Assembly (NCBI GenBank): GCA_904501705.1
Contig: CAJGCA010000023.1
Span: 1-23,231, forward strand
Origin: Clostridiaceae bacterium
GTDB lineage: Bacteria > Bacillota > Clostridia > Oscillospirales > Acutalibacteraceae
Direction: 5' to 3'
DNA: 23,231 nucleotides
The notes beneath the pieces are model-generated. The model made no database searches. It saw only the letters and a list, made by a program, of their open reading frames with translations, and was not told where the DNA came from. Positions within the stretch are counted from its first letter, which is position 1; the number at the start of each line of letters is the position of its first letter. This document shows positions 1-7,417 of this stretch, in pieces. A program made the position numbers and the translations under genes.

Positions 1-3
1 CCC

Positions 4-148
4 GCCTTGGCTCCCTCTGACGAGGGAGCTGTCCGAGCGTCTGCGAGGACTGAGGGAGAGATAGACAAGTATAAATATCGCTCTCCTTTTCTCTCCCTCC
101 GTCAAAAATCACAGATTTTCGCCACCTCCCTCATCAGAGGGAGGCAAG
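4..148. repeat. Structured intergenic repeat with nested inverted repeats
   Basis: The ends are inverted copies: GCCTTGGCTCCCTC at 4-17 pairs with the complement near 137-148, and the outer arms continue over about 25 bases (4-28 against 124-148). Inside are a local hairpin (CTCCCTC 11-17 with GAGGGAG 22-28), a second long stem (48-60 with 91-103, one mismatch) and a small hairpin around 105-119. Together these would fold into a multibranched structure. Similar elements are, to my recollection, dispersed between genes in Faecalibacterium-like gut Clostridia. There is no convincing coding capacity; the short reading frame across it has no ribosome binding site. It could be a non-autonomous mobile repeat or a structured RNA end. 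Confidence 0.6.
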
Positions 149-211
149 TCATAAAAAAGTTTCATCTCCTCCTCTTTTTAAGATGTTATTTTCATCGCTA
201 AAGCTTTTTTG

Positions 212-240
212 AACCACGCGACTATCGCGTGGTTTTCGTT
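212..240 (+). terminator. Possible terminator hairpin for a gene left of the window
   Basis: The stem AACCACGCGA (212-221) pairs with TCGCGTGGTT (225-234) across a 3-base loop and is followed by TTCGTTT. No gene in the window ends here on the plus strand, so it would serve something further left or the repeat element. Confidence 0.4.
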
Positions 241-245
241 TACAA

Positions 246-276
246 AAAGCCCGAAGGCAGATTGCCTTCGGGCTTT
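246..276 (-). terminator. Rho-independent terminator of eda-kdgK
   Basis: A perfect 14-bp stem (246-259 with 263-276, centre GCCCGAAGGC) with a 3-base loop lies 19 bases beyond the kdgK stop codon. Read on the minus strand it runs into TTTTTGTA, as expected for intrinsic termination of the leftward operon. Confidence 0.85.
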
Positions 277-294
277 GATTAACAGGATAACTGA

Positions 295-1317
295 TCAGCG
301 CTGGACGCGGCCGGAGCCGTCACCGCCCGCGAGCTTCTCCACCTCGGAGACGGATACGCGGTTGTAGTCGCCCTCGATGCTGTGCTTAAGCGCGGATGCC
401 GCCACTGCGAACTCGATCGCCGCCTGGGTGTCCTTACCGGACAGCAGCGCGTAGATCAGACCGCCGCCGAAGCTGTCGCCGCCGCCGACGCGGTCAACAA
501 TGTGCAGGTGATAGCTCTTGGAGAAGCAGTAGTTCTCACCGTCATACAGCATACCCGCCCAGTCGTTGTCGTTCGCAGAGATGGATGTGCGCAGAGTAAT
601 CGCAACCTTCTCAAAACCAAATTTATCCATCAGCTGCTTCGCCACAGACTTGTAGCCCTCGTGGTTGAGCTTGCCGCCGTAGATGTCGGTATCCTCGGCT
701 TCGATGCCGAACACATCCTTTGCGTCCTCCTCGTTGGAGATGCAAACATCGACGTACTGGCACAGCTCGGTCATCGCCGCACGCGCCTCATCACGAGTCC
801 ACAGCTTGCCGCGGTAATTGAGGTCGCAAGAAATCTTAACGCCCTTGGCCTTCGCCGCCTGACAAGCCTGCTTGCAGATTTCCACCATATCGCCACCCAA
901 CGCAGGGGTAATACCAGTAAAGTGGAACCAGTCAGCACCATCAAAGATGTCGTCCCAGTTGAAATCCTCGGGCTTCGCCTGCTGAATGGCAGAATAGGCA
1001 CGGTCGTAGACGCACACGGAGCCTCGCTGAGAAGCGCCCTTCTCCAAATAATAGATGCCGACGCGCTCACCGCCGCGCACGATCTTGGAGGTGTCCACAC
1101 CGAAAGCGCGCAGAGAATCCACCGCACCCTGCCCGATCGCGTGCTTGGGAAGCTTGGTCACATAGCAGCTGTCCATGCCGTAGTTCGCCAGCGACACCGC
1201 GACGTTCGCCTCGCCGCCGCCGAAGGTGGCCTGGAACTGATCATTCTGGAAGAAACGCAGGTAGCCGTTAGGGGCCAGGCGGAGCATCAGCTCGCCAAAG
1301 GTTACGATCTTAGCCAT
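295..1317 (-). CDS. kdgK: 2-keto-3-deoxygluconate kinase (PfkB/ribokinase family)
   Basis: This 340-residue cytoplasmic sugar kinase would phosphorylate 2-keto-3-deoxygluconate (KDG) with ATP to give KDPG, the substrate of the aldolase encoded just upstream. The N-terminus MAKIVTFGELMLRL and the glycine-rich FGGGEANVA stretch (about residues 32-40) are typical of KdgK-type PfkB kinases. The C-terminal PfkB signature reads DRVGGGDSFGGG, with the probable catalytic base Asp281 and the anion hole beside it. Length matches the family. The start lies 3 bases after the eda stop, and its Shine-Dalgarno sequence (GAGAGGAGAA) sits inside the last eda codons, so the pair is translationally linked. Family members can phosphorylate other keto sugars, but the eda partner makes KDG by far the likeliest substrate. 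Confidence 0.92.
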   Translation of the reverse strand: MAKIVTFGELMLRLAPNGYLRFFQNDQFQATFGGGEANVAVSLANYGMDSCYVTKLPKHAIGQGAVDSLRAFGVDTSKIVRGGERVGIYYLEKGASQRGSVCVYDRAYSAIQQAKPEDFNWDDIFDGADWFHFTGITPALGGDMVEICKQACQAAKAKGVKISCDLNYRGKLWTRDEARAAMTELCQYVDVCISNEEDAKDVFGIEAEDTDIYGGKLNHEGYKSVAKQLMDKFGFEKVAITLRTSISANDNDWAGMLYDGENYCFSKSYHLHIVDRVGGGDSFGGGLIYALLSGKDTQAAIEFAVAASALKHSIEGDYNRVSVSEVEKLAGGDGSGRVQR

Positions 1318-1320
1318 GAT

Positions 1321-1947
1321 TTATTTCTCCTCTCTTGCTTTACGGATGTTTTCCATAAACAGGGCGGCATTCGCCTTAACATCACCCTTCATCAGGCTGC
1401 TGCCCGCGCCGACCGCGACGGCACCCGCCTTGATCCACTCGCCCGCGTTCTCGGCGCTGACGCCGCCGGTGGGCATAATCTGCACATAGGGCAGCGGACC
1501 GCGAATGTCTTTAATGAACGCCGGCCCGAACAGATCGCCGGGGAACAGCTTAAGCACGTCAACGCCCGCCTCCATCGCCGAAACAGCCTCGGTGATGGTT
1601 AGGATGCCCGCCATGCTTGCCTTACGGTAGCGGTTGCACACCTTGGTGACCTCGGGATTGAAATGAGGAGAAACGATGAACTCCGCGCCCGACAGAATGG
1701 CGATGCGCGCCGTCTCGCTGTCCAGTACCGTGCCCGCACCGAGGATGATCTCATCGCCGTATTTGCGGGAGATATCCTCAATGACCCGATGAGCATACGG
1801 GACCGTAAAGGTCAGCTCGATGGCGCGGATACCGCCCTCGATGCACTTCTCGACGATCTCCATCGCCTTCTCAGATGTCTCGCCGCGAACGACGGCGACC
1901 ATACCGCCCTCTTTAATGGAGAGCAAAACTTCTTCTTTTGTACGCAT
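1321..1947 (-). CDS. eda: KDPG aldolase (2-dehydro-3-deoxyphosphogluconate aldolase)
   Basis: The product is a 208-residue class I aldolase that cleaves 2-keto-3-deoxy-6-phosphogluconate to pyruvate and glyceraldehyde-3-phosphate, the last step of hexuronate and Entner-Doudoroff catabolism. The visible active-site set is VVRG (Arg21), IELTF (Glu44) and the Schiff-base Lys133 in KLFPGD, followed by the MPTGGV phosphate-binding loop around 158-163. Length is typical for the family. The start is fixed by AGGAGG at 1956-1961, 8 bases before the ATG. It is the first gene of the leftward eda-kdgK operon, under a promoter and operator shared back-to-back with a LacI-family regulator. Some relatives also act as 4-hydroxy-2-oxoglutarate aldolases. 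Confidence 0.94.
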   Translation of the reverse strand: MRTKEEVLLSIKEGGMVAVVRGETSEKAMEIVEKCIEGGIRAIELTFTVPYAHRVIEDISRKYGDEIILGAGTVLDSETARIAILSGAEFIVSPHFNPEVTKVCNRYRKASMAGILTITEAVSAMEAGVDVLKLFPGDLFGPAFIKDIRGPLPYVQIMPTGGVSAENAGEWIKAGAVAVGAGSSLMKGDVKANAALFMENIRKAREEK

Positions 1948-1988
1948 AAGACAGTCCTCCTATGTTTTTTGGTTAGGTTCTTACAAAA

Positions 1989-2002
1989 TGTAAGCCCTTA
2001 CA
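1989..2002. promoter_or_regulatory. LacI-family operator O1 (eda side)
   Basis: TGTAAGCCCTTACA is a 14-bp near-perfect dyad. Its exact reverse complement occurs at 2121-2134 in front of the LacI-family gene. An overlapping dyad, CTTACAAAATGTAAG, spans 1980-1994. Duplicate dyads in a divergent region beside a LacI-family gene are most simply read as its own binding sites. Confidence 0.75.
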
Positions 2003-2017
2003 CTTTTCAACACTACT

Positions 2018-2046
2018 ATTCTACTACACCGCCGAAAATTTTTCAA
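2018..2046 (-). promoter_or_regulatory. Sigma-A type promoter of eda-kdgK
   Basis: On the minus strand TTGAAA (complement of 2041-2046) is followed after exactly 17 bases by TAGAAT (complement of 2018-2023). Transcription would start near 2011, so the operator at 1989-2002 lies just downstream of the start, a position suited to repression. Confidence 0.7.
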
Positions 2047-2086
2047 GGCGTTTTCGAAAAAAATTCGAGTTTTTGAAAATTTGGTC

Positions 2087-2114
2087 TTGTAATTTTGGCA
2101 GAAATATGTATACT
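2087..2114 (+). promoter_or_regulatory. Promoter of the LacI-family regulator
   Basis: TTGTAA (2087-2092) and TATACT (2109-2114) are separated by 16 bases. The predicted start point falls at the edge of the operator at 2121-2134, which implies autorepression. Confidence 0.65.
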
Positions 2115-2120
2115 TGTTTT

Positions 2121-2134
2121 TGTAAGGGCTTACA
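2121..2134. promoter_or_regulatory. LacI-family operator O2 (regulator side)
   Basis: TGTAAGGGCTTACA is the exact reverse complement of the site at 1989-2002, 132 bp away. It covers the predicted transcription start of the regulator gene. Two such sites could allow one tetramer or two dimers to bridge the divergent promoters. Confidence 0.75.
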
Positions 2135-2150
2135 GAAAGGAGCGTGTCCT

Positions 2151-3137
2151 ATGAACATATACGATATTGCCGATAAAGCGGGCGTATCCATCGCCACGGT
2201 TTCCCGTGTGCTCAACGACAGTCCCAACGTGCGTGCGCAGACACGCGAGCGCGTACTAGAGGTCATTCGTCTGGAGGGATACACGCCTAACGCCTTTGCC
2301 AGAGGGCTGGGACTTGGCTCGATGCGGATGGTAGGGATCCTTTGCACCAGCGTGCGCGACGCTTTCTATGCCGAGGGCGTCAGCTATGTCGAGGAACACC
2401 TGCGAAAAAACAACCTCAATGCGATTCTGCGCTGCACCGGCCCCTCCACCGAGGATAAAAAGCAGGCACTCGAATATATGGTGCAAAAAAACGTTGACGC
2501 CATCGTACTCATCGGCTCGACCTTCCGCGAGGATGACGACAACTCACACATTGCCGCCGCCGCTCGACAGGTGCCCATCATTATCATCAGCGGACACCTC
2601 GACCTGCCGGGTGTCTACTGCGTAACCAGCGACGAAAAGCGCGCGGTCAGCGATCTGATGGTCCAGCTTTTCCGCCGCCATAAGAAGCGTGTTCTGTTCC
2701 TGCACGACGTAATGACCTACAACTGCCAACAGAAGATTGCAGGCTATCGCGACGGTTATGCGCAATGCGGCGAGCGGGCGGATGACGCGCTCATCGTACA
2801 GGTCGAACGCAACCTCGACGCGGTCAACGACTGTATTAAGCGTCTGCTTGTGCAAGGTGTATCCTTTGATGCGGTCATTGGTGCCGAGGATATCCTCGCG
2901 CTCGGCGCGCAGAAATCACTGCTGCGCATCGGCCTGAGTATGCCGATCATCGGTTTTAACAACTCCACTCTCGCACGCTGCGCAACACCTGAACTGACCA
3001 GCGTCGACAACGGGCTTGAGAAGATGTGCTCCACCGCTCTGCAGATCCTCGACGATCTGCTGGACAAAAAGAGCGCAACCCCTCACACCATTGTTCCCGC
3101 TCATCTCATCGAGCGCGACAGTTTCCGCTTGAACTGA
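2151..3137 (+). CDS. LacI-family transcriptional regulator, probably KdgR-like
   Basis: The product is a 328-residue repressor. Residues 1-25 form the LacI helix-turn-helix (IYDIADKAGVSIATVSRVLN), followed by the hinge region (YTPNAFARGLGLGS) and a periplasmic-binding-protein-like sensor domain to the C-terminus (start MVGILCTSVRD, late motif GFNNSTLARCATPELTSV). A reading frame extends upstream to 2073, but the real start is 2151: AAGGAG lies 8 bases before it, the HTH begins right there, and the longer version would span the operator and promoter. Its divergence from eda-kdgK, with matching operators before each, makes it the probable regulator of KDG metabolism. The inducer is not visible; KDG or KDPG is an inference. 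Confidence 0.9.
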   Translation: MNIYDIADKAGVSIATVSRVLNDSPNVRAQTRERVLEVIRLEGYTPNAFARGLGLGSMRMVGILCTSVRDAFYAEGVSYVEEHLRKNNLNAILRCTGPSTEDKKQALEYMVQKNVDAIVLIGSTFREDDDNSHIAAAARQVPIIIISGHLDLPGVYCVTSDEKRAVSDLMVQLFRRHKKRVLFLHDVMTYNCQQKIAGYRDGYAQCGERADDALIVQVERNLDAVNDCIKRLLVQGVSFDAVIGAEDILALGAQKSLLRIGLSMPIIGFNNSTLARCATPELTSVDNGLEKMCSTALQILDDLLDKKSATPHTIVPAHLIERDSFRLN

Positions 3138-3142
3138 TACCC

Positions 3143-3179
3143 AAAACTCCCGCGCAGAACGCTCTGCGCGGGAGTTTTT
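3143..3179 (+). terminator. Terminator of the LacI-family regulator
   Basis: A perfect 16-bp stem (3143-3158 with 3163-3178, core ACTCCCGCGCAGA) with a 4-base loop is followed by a T run. It begins 6 bases after the stop codon. Confidence 0.9.
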
Positions 3180-3207
3180 AATATTATTTGAATTTTCTTG
3201 TTGCTTC

Positions 3208-3236
3208 TTGCTTTTCTTTTATAAAGAGAGTATAAT
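3208..3236 (+). promoter_or_regulatory. Promoter of the ABC exporter operon
   Basis: TTGCTT (3208-3213), a 17-base spacer and a consensus TATAAT (3231-3236) lie 45 bases before the first exporter gene. No clear operator dyad is seen next to it. Confidence 0.7.
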
Positions 3237-3280
3237 TGGGACGCTGATTTTCACGACCCCCTGACGAAAGGAAACCGACT

Positions 3281-5023
3281 ATGTACAAACGCCTATTACA
3301 ATGCGTGCGGGAATATAAGCGCCCGACCATCACCACCCTGCTGCTGATGGTGGTTGAGGCGGTCATCGAGTGCCTGATTCCCTTCATCACCGCCAATCTG
3401 GTCAACCAGATCCGCGCGGGCACCGATCTGACCACCATCCTGCACACAGGACTGCTGCTCATCGGAATGGCGCTCATTTCGCTCACCTGCGGCGGCCTCG
3501 GCGGCGCGACTTGCGCGCGTGCCTCGGCGGGGTTTGCGAAGAACCTGCGCCACGATCTGTTCCACAAGGTGCAGACCTATTCATTCGAGAACATCGATAA
3601 GTTCTCGTCCTCGTCGCTCGTCACCCGTATGACCACCGATGTCAACAATGTCCAGATGGCGTATATGATGCTCATCCGCATCGCGGTGCGCGCACCGCTG
3701 ATGCTGATCTTCTCCATCGTGATGGCGTATATTATGGGCGGCGCGCTTGCGACCTCCTTTGTCGTCATCATTCCCGTGCTTGCGGGCGGTCTTCTGCTCG
3801 TCGCGCGCAACGCGATGCCCGCCTTCCGCCGCGTGTTTAAGAAATACGACACGCTCAACGAGTCCATTGAAGAGAATGTGCGTGGGATGCGGGTGGTCAA
3901 GGGCTTCTCCCGCGAGGAGCACGAGAAGACGAAGTTCACCAAAGCCTCGGAGAATATCAAGAACGACTTTACCTTCGCCGAGCGCATCGTCGCACTCAAC
4001 GCGCCGCTGATGCAGCTGTGCGCGAACTTCAATATGGTGTTCGTGCTGCTGGTTGGCTCGCGGCTCATCGTGCAGAGCGGCGGCGAGCTCATCAATGTCG
4101 GCGAGATCTCCGCGATGCTGACCTACGGTATGCAGGTGCTGATGCAGCTGATGATGCTGTCGATGATCTACGTGATGCTAACGATGTCCCACGAGTCCAT
4201 CAAGCGTATCTGTGAGGTACTGGAGGAACGGCCCCGCCTCGTCAGTCCCGCCGAGCCGATCACCGCCGTTGCAAACGGCGCCATCGACTTGGACGGCGTG
4301 CGGTTTAAATATTCCGAAAAAGCGAAAAAATTCGCCCTTGACAATATCGACCTGCACATCGCCTCGGGGATGACCGTCGGCATCCTCGGCGGCACGGGCT
4401 CGAGTAAATCCACCCTCGTCCAGCTCATTCCGCGCCTTTATGACGCCACCGAGGGTACGGTAAAGGTCGGCGGCGTGGACGTGCGCGACTACGACCTTGA
4501 CACCCTGCGCGGTGCGGTCGCGATGGTGCTGCAGAAGAACACACTCTTCTCCGGCACGATCAAGGAAAATCTGCGCTGGGGCAACGAAAATGCCACCGAC
4601 GAGGAGCTTGTCGAGGCATGCCGCCTGGCACAGGCGGACGAGTTCATCCACACCTTCCCCGACGGCTATGACACCTACATCGAGCAGGGCGGATCGAACG
4701 TATCGGGCGGACAGAAGCAGCGCCTGTGCATCGCCCGCGCGCTGCTCAAGAAGCCGAAGATCCTCATCCTCGACGACTCGACGAGCGCGGTCGACACCAA
4801 GACCGATGCGCTCATTCGCGCGGGCTTCCGAGAATTTATCCCCGAGACCACCAAGATCATCATCGCCCAGCGTGTTTCCTCGGTGCAGGATGCCGACCTC
4901 ATCCTCGTGATGGAGAATGGCACCATCGCCGCCGCAGGCACGCACGACGAGCTGCTTAAAGCAAGCGACATCTACCGCGAAGTATATGAGCAGCAGACGA
5001 ATGGAGGTGAGGCGGATGAATAA
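3281..5023 (+). CDS. Heterodimeric ABC exporter subunit with degenerate ATPase site
   Basis: This 580-residue half-transporter has about six membrane helices in residues 1-310 (type I exporter fold, MDR-like) and a C-terminal nucleotide-binding domain. Seen in the sequence are Walker A GGTGSSKST (Lys376), Q-loop VLQKNTLF, signature VSGGQKQ (Ser475), Walker B ILILDDSTSAVD and switch loop IIIAQRV. The catalytic Glu after Walker B is Asp499 and the switch His is Gln530, the same replacements known for the degenerate subunit of heterodimers such as TM287/288. It therefore needs the downstream subunit, whose site is canonical. The start has GAAAGGAAA upstream. Family knowledge suggests export of drugs, lipids or peptides; the substrate cannot be told from sequence. 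Confidence 0.9.
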   Translation: MYKRLLQCVREYKRPTITTLLLMVVEAVIECLIPFITANLVNQIRAGTDLTTILHTGLLLIGMALISLTCGGLGGATCARASAGFAKNLRHDLFHKVQTYSFENIDKFSSSSLVTRMTTDVNNVQMAYMMLIRIAVRAPLMLIFSIVMAYIMGGALATSFVVIIPVLAGGLLLVARNAMPAFRRVFKKYDTLNESIEENVRGMRVVKGFSREEHEKTKFTKASENIKNDFTFAERIVALNAPLMQLCANFNMVFVLLVGSRLIVQSGGELINVGEISAMLTYGMQVLMQLMMLSMIYVMLTMSHESIKRICEVLEERPRLVSPAEPITAVANGAIDLDGVRFKYSEKAKKFALDNIDLHIASGMTVGILGGTGSSKSTLVQLIPRLYDATEGTVKVGGVDVRDYDLDTLRGAVAMVLQKNTLFSGTIKENLRWGNENATDEELVEACRLAQADEFIHTFPDGYDTYIEQGGSNVSGGQKQRLCIARALLKKPKILILDDSTSAVDTKTDALIRAGFREFIPETTKIIIAQRVSSVQDADLILVMENGTIAAAGTHDELLKASDIYREVYEQQTNGGEADE

Positions 5024-6926
5024 GAAACCTACCCGCCCCACGCTCGACTTCTCGGCACTCGGGCGCGTGATTAAACTCCTCTACCAATTCTATCCCCGCC
5101 TGCTACCGCTCGTAGGCGTGTGCATCGTCGCCGCAGCGGCGGTCGCCGCCGCTCCCGCGGTGTTCACGCAGAAAGTGCTGGCGATCCTCACCGAATGCCT
5201 AGACAAGGGTATCCTATCTTGGGAGATTGCACGCGAACGCATCCTGCCGCTCGTGCTCACCCTCGTCGGGCTGTACGCGGCATCCATTACCCTCTCCCTC
5301 ATCCAGACGCAGCTAATGGCGGTCATTACGCAGGGCTTCCTCAGCAAGATGCGCTGTCGGATGTTCGAGGGGATGCAGAATCTGCCCATCCGCTATTTCG
5401 ACACCCACAAGCACGGCGATATTATGAGCCACTACACAAACGACATTGACACCCTGCGTCAGCTGGTGTCCCAGTCGCTGCCGCAGCTGCTGCAGTCCGC
5501 GGTCATCGTGCTGTCGGTGCTGAGTATTATGCTGTATTACAGCGTGCTGATGACGCTGGTGGTGCTGCTCGGCGTGGTCGCGATGGTGCTGGTATCCAAG
5601 AAAATCGGCGGCGGCTCGGCGAAATATTTCATCCGCCAACAGCAGTCGGTCGGCAAGTCCGAGGGCTTTGTGCAGGAGATGATGAACGGCCAGAAGGTCA
5701 TCAAAGTCTTCTCCCACGAAGACGCGGTCAAAGCGGACTTCGATGCCATCAACGAGGAGCTGTTCGAGGACAGCCGCCGCGCCCACACCTACGCAAACTG
5801 CCTCGGCCCGATCATTATGAACATCGGCAACGTCCTGTACGTCATCTGCGCGATGGCAGGCGGTCTGTTCCTTGTGACGGGAGCGCAGAACATCAGCATT
5901 TCCATGTTGCCGTTTACCATTGACATTGTCGTACCGTTCCTCAATATGACCAAGCAGTTCACCGGCAACGTCAACCAGCTCTCACAGCAGATCAACTCCA
6001 TCGCGATGGCGCTCGCGGGCGCAAAGCGCATCTTCGCGCTGATGGATGAGGCACCCGAGGTGGACGACGGCTACGTCACGCTGGTCAACGCCGCGATCGC
6101 CGCGGATGGCACCGTTACCGAAACCAAGCAGCGCACGGGGCGCTGGGCGTGGAAGCACCCGCACAGCGACGGCACCCTGACCTACACCCCGCTTGCAGGC
6201 GACGTGCGGCTCGCCGAGGTGGACTTTGCCTACGAAGAGGGAAAGCCCGTGCTGCACGACGTCACTGTCTACGCCGAGCCGGGACAGAAGGTCGCCTTTG
6301 TCGGCGCAACAGGCGCGGGCAAGACCACCATCACCAACCTCATCAACCGCTTTTATGATATTGCGGATGGCAAGGTGCGATACGACGGCATTAATATCAA
6401 CAAGATCAAAAAAGCCGACCTGCGTCGCTCGCTCGGCATCGTGCTGCAGGAGACCAACCTCTTCACGGGCACGGTGATGGATAACATCCGCTACGGCAAG
6501 CTCGACGCAACCGACAAGGAGTGCATCGAAGCGGCGAAGCTCGTCGGCGCGGACGATTTCATCTCTCGCCTGCCGCAGGGCTACGACACCCCGCTCACCA
6601 ACAACGGTGCGAACCTCTCGCAGGGACAGCGACAGATGATCGCAATCGCCCGCGCGGCGGTTGCCGACCCGCCCGTAATGATCCTCGATGAGGCAACCTC
6701 TTCCATTGACACCCGCACCGAGGCGATCGTTCAGCGGGGAATGGATAAGCTGATGGAAGGACGCACGGTGTTTGTCATCGCGCACCGCCTCTCCACCGTT
6801 AAGAACTCGGATGTTATTATGGTACTGGATCACGGCCGCATCATCGAGCGCGGCAGCCACGACAATCTCATCGCGGAAAAGGGCGTGTATTATCAGCTCT
6901 ACACCGGCGCGTTTGAATTAGAATAA
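5016..6926 (+). CDS. Heterodimeric ABC exporter subunit with canonical ATPase site
   Basis: The 636-residue partner of the preceding gene has an N-terminal tail, about six membrane helices to residue 340 and a nucleotide-binding domain. Walker A is GATGAGKTT (Lys436), the signature LSQGQRQ (Ser535), Walker B VMILDEATSSID with catalytic Glu559, and the switch loop IAHRLSTV has His590. A segment of roughly 45 residues between the transmembrane and nucleotide-binding domains (with GRWAWKHPHSDG) lengthens the linker. The frame is open upstream to 4917, but the start at 5016 is preferred: GGAGGTGAGG lies just before it, and it overlaps the upstream stop by 8 bp, giving translational coupling and equal subunit supply. 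Confidence 0.92.
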   Translation: MNKKPTRPTLDFSALGRVIKLLYQFYPRLLPLVGVCIVAAAAVAAAPAVFTQKVLAILTECLDKGILSWEIARERILPLVLTLVGLYAASITLSLIQTQLMAVITQGFLSKMRCRMFEGMQNLPIRYFDTHKHGDIMSHYTNDIDTLRQLVSQSLPQLLQSAVIVLSVLSIMLYYSVLMTLVVLLGVVAMVLVSKKIGGGSAKYFIRQQQSVGKSEGFVQEMMNGQKVIKVFSHEDAVKADFDAINEELFEDSRRAHTYANCLGPIIMNIGNVLYVICAMAGGLFLVTGAQNISISMLPFTIDIVVPFLNMTKQFTGNVNQLSQQINSIAMALAGAKRIFALMDEAPEVDDGYVTLVNAAIAADGTVTETKQRTGRWAWKHPHSDGTLTYTPLAGDVRLAEVDFAYEEGKPVLHDVTVYAEPGQKVAFVGATGAGKTTITNLINRFYDIADGKVRYDGININKIKKADLRRSLGIVLQETNLFTGTVMDNIRYGKLDATDKECIEAAKLVGADDFISRLPQGYDTPLTNNGANLSQGQRQMIAIARAAVADPPVMILDEATSSIDTRTEAIVQRGMDKLMEGRTVFVIAHRLSTVKNSDVIMVLDHGRIIERGSHDNLIAEKGVYYQLYTGAFELE

Positions 6927-6930
6927 ATTG

Positions 6931-6969
6931 ATAACTCCCCCTCGACACATCGTGCCGAGGGGGAGTTAT
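6931..6969. terminator. Terminator of the ABC exporter operon
   Basis: A 14-bp stem (6931-6944 with 6956-6969, core ACTCCCCCTCG) closes 5 bases after the stop codon and is followed by TTGT. The T tract is short, so termination may be incomplete. Confidence 0.75.
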
Positions 6970-7044
6970 TGTCGAAGAAATCCCGTTTTTGCGATGAAAA
7001 CACCCCCTATGAGAAAGAAAATTTGCAAAACGCGAAAAAAGGGC

Positions 7045-7073
7045 TTGATTTTTTCATAAGGATAGAGTATACT
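7045..7073 (+). promoter_or_regulatory. Promoter of tRNA-fMet
   Basis: TTGATT (7045-7050), a 17-base spacer and TATACT (7068-7073) lie 30 bases before the tRNA. Confidence 0.75.
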
Positions 7074-7103
7074 ATTTAAGCACTCACGAGAGCGCACGTA
7101 TAT

Positions 7104-7178
<75 letters not shown>

Positions 7179-7322
7179 ACAATGCGAACCGATTTAGATA
7201 TCGGCGCAAGAAATCCCGAAACCAAGGCGGTTTCGGGATTTTTCTTTGCCTTTTTTGAAGTGAAACTTAATAGATATCCTAAGCCAAAAACAGCTTTCGG
7301 GGAGGACTTGAACTAAATTCAA
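7179..7322 (+). repeat. Palindromic cassette repeat, copy A (right half, at island left end)
   Basis: It begins ACAATGCGAACCG straight after the tRNA CCA. It carries the right palindrome arm ACCGATTTAGATATCGG, the hairpin with GGTTTCGGGATTT, an AT-rich stretch with AGATATCC, and the conserved tail CAGCTTTCGGGGAGGACTT followed by GAACTAAAT. The left palindrome arm found in copies B-E is absent, replaced by the tRNA. Confidence 0.85.
7211..7241 (+). terminator. Terminator hairpin of repeat copy A, downstream of tRNA-fMet
   Basis: AAATCCCGAAACC (7211-7223) pairs perfectly with GGTTTCGGGATTT (7229-7241), loop of 5, then TTTCTTT. It would now end the tRNA transcript, although it belongs to the repeat. 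Compensated base changes relative to copies C and D (TCCCG/CGGGA here, GTCCG/CGGAC there) show that the stem itself is conserved. Confidence 0.8.
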
Positions 7323-7330
7323 CAGATATC

Positions 7331-7375
7331 AAGGGCAGATTTTTCGATTAATTTCGTAAAGTCTGCCCTTTTTTT
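7331..7375. terminator. Possible terminator behind the LysR gene
   Basis: AAGGGCAGA (7331-7339) and TCTGCCCTT (7362-7370) form a 9-bp stem with a long 22-base AT-rich loop, followed on the plus strand by a T run. It could mark the end of the leftward lysR gene or of read-through from the tRNA side. Confidence 0.45.
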
Positions 7376-7417
7376 GTTTTTATAAATGTTAAATGTTTGT
7401 GTCTTGAAGAATAGCTC

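Noticed and set aside
382..1602. Long plus-strand open frame (406 codons) opposite kdgK and eda
   Set aside because: It is the antisense shadow of two clearly recognisable genes, has no family features and no plausible ribosome binding site; long shadows are common in this GC-rich part.
2073..2150. N-terminal extension of the LacI-family regulator to 2073
   Set aside because: It would run through the -35, -10 and operator sequences and precede the helix-turn-helix with an unrelated Cys-rich stretch; the ATG at 2151 has a good ribosome binding site.
5982..6860. Minus-strand open frame opposite the second ABC subunit
   Set aside because: Shadow of the nucleotide-binding domain; no recognisable features.
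7081..7103. Second tRNA or longer tRNA cluster around 7081-7103
   Set aside because: Only the single cloverleaf at 7104-7178 can be folded; the preceding bases are promoter and leader.
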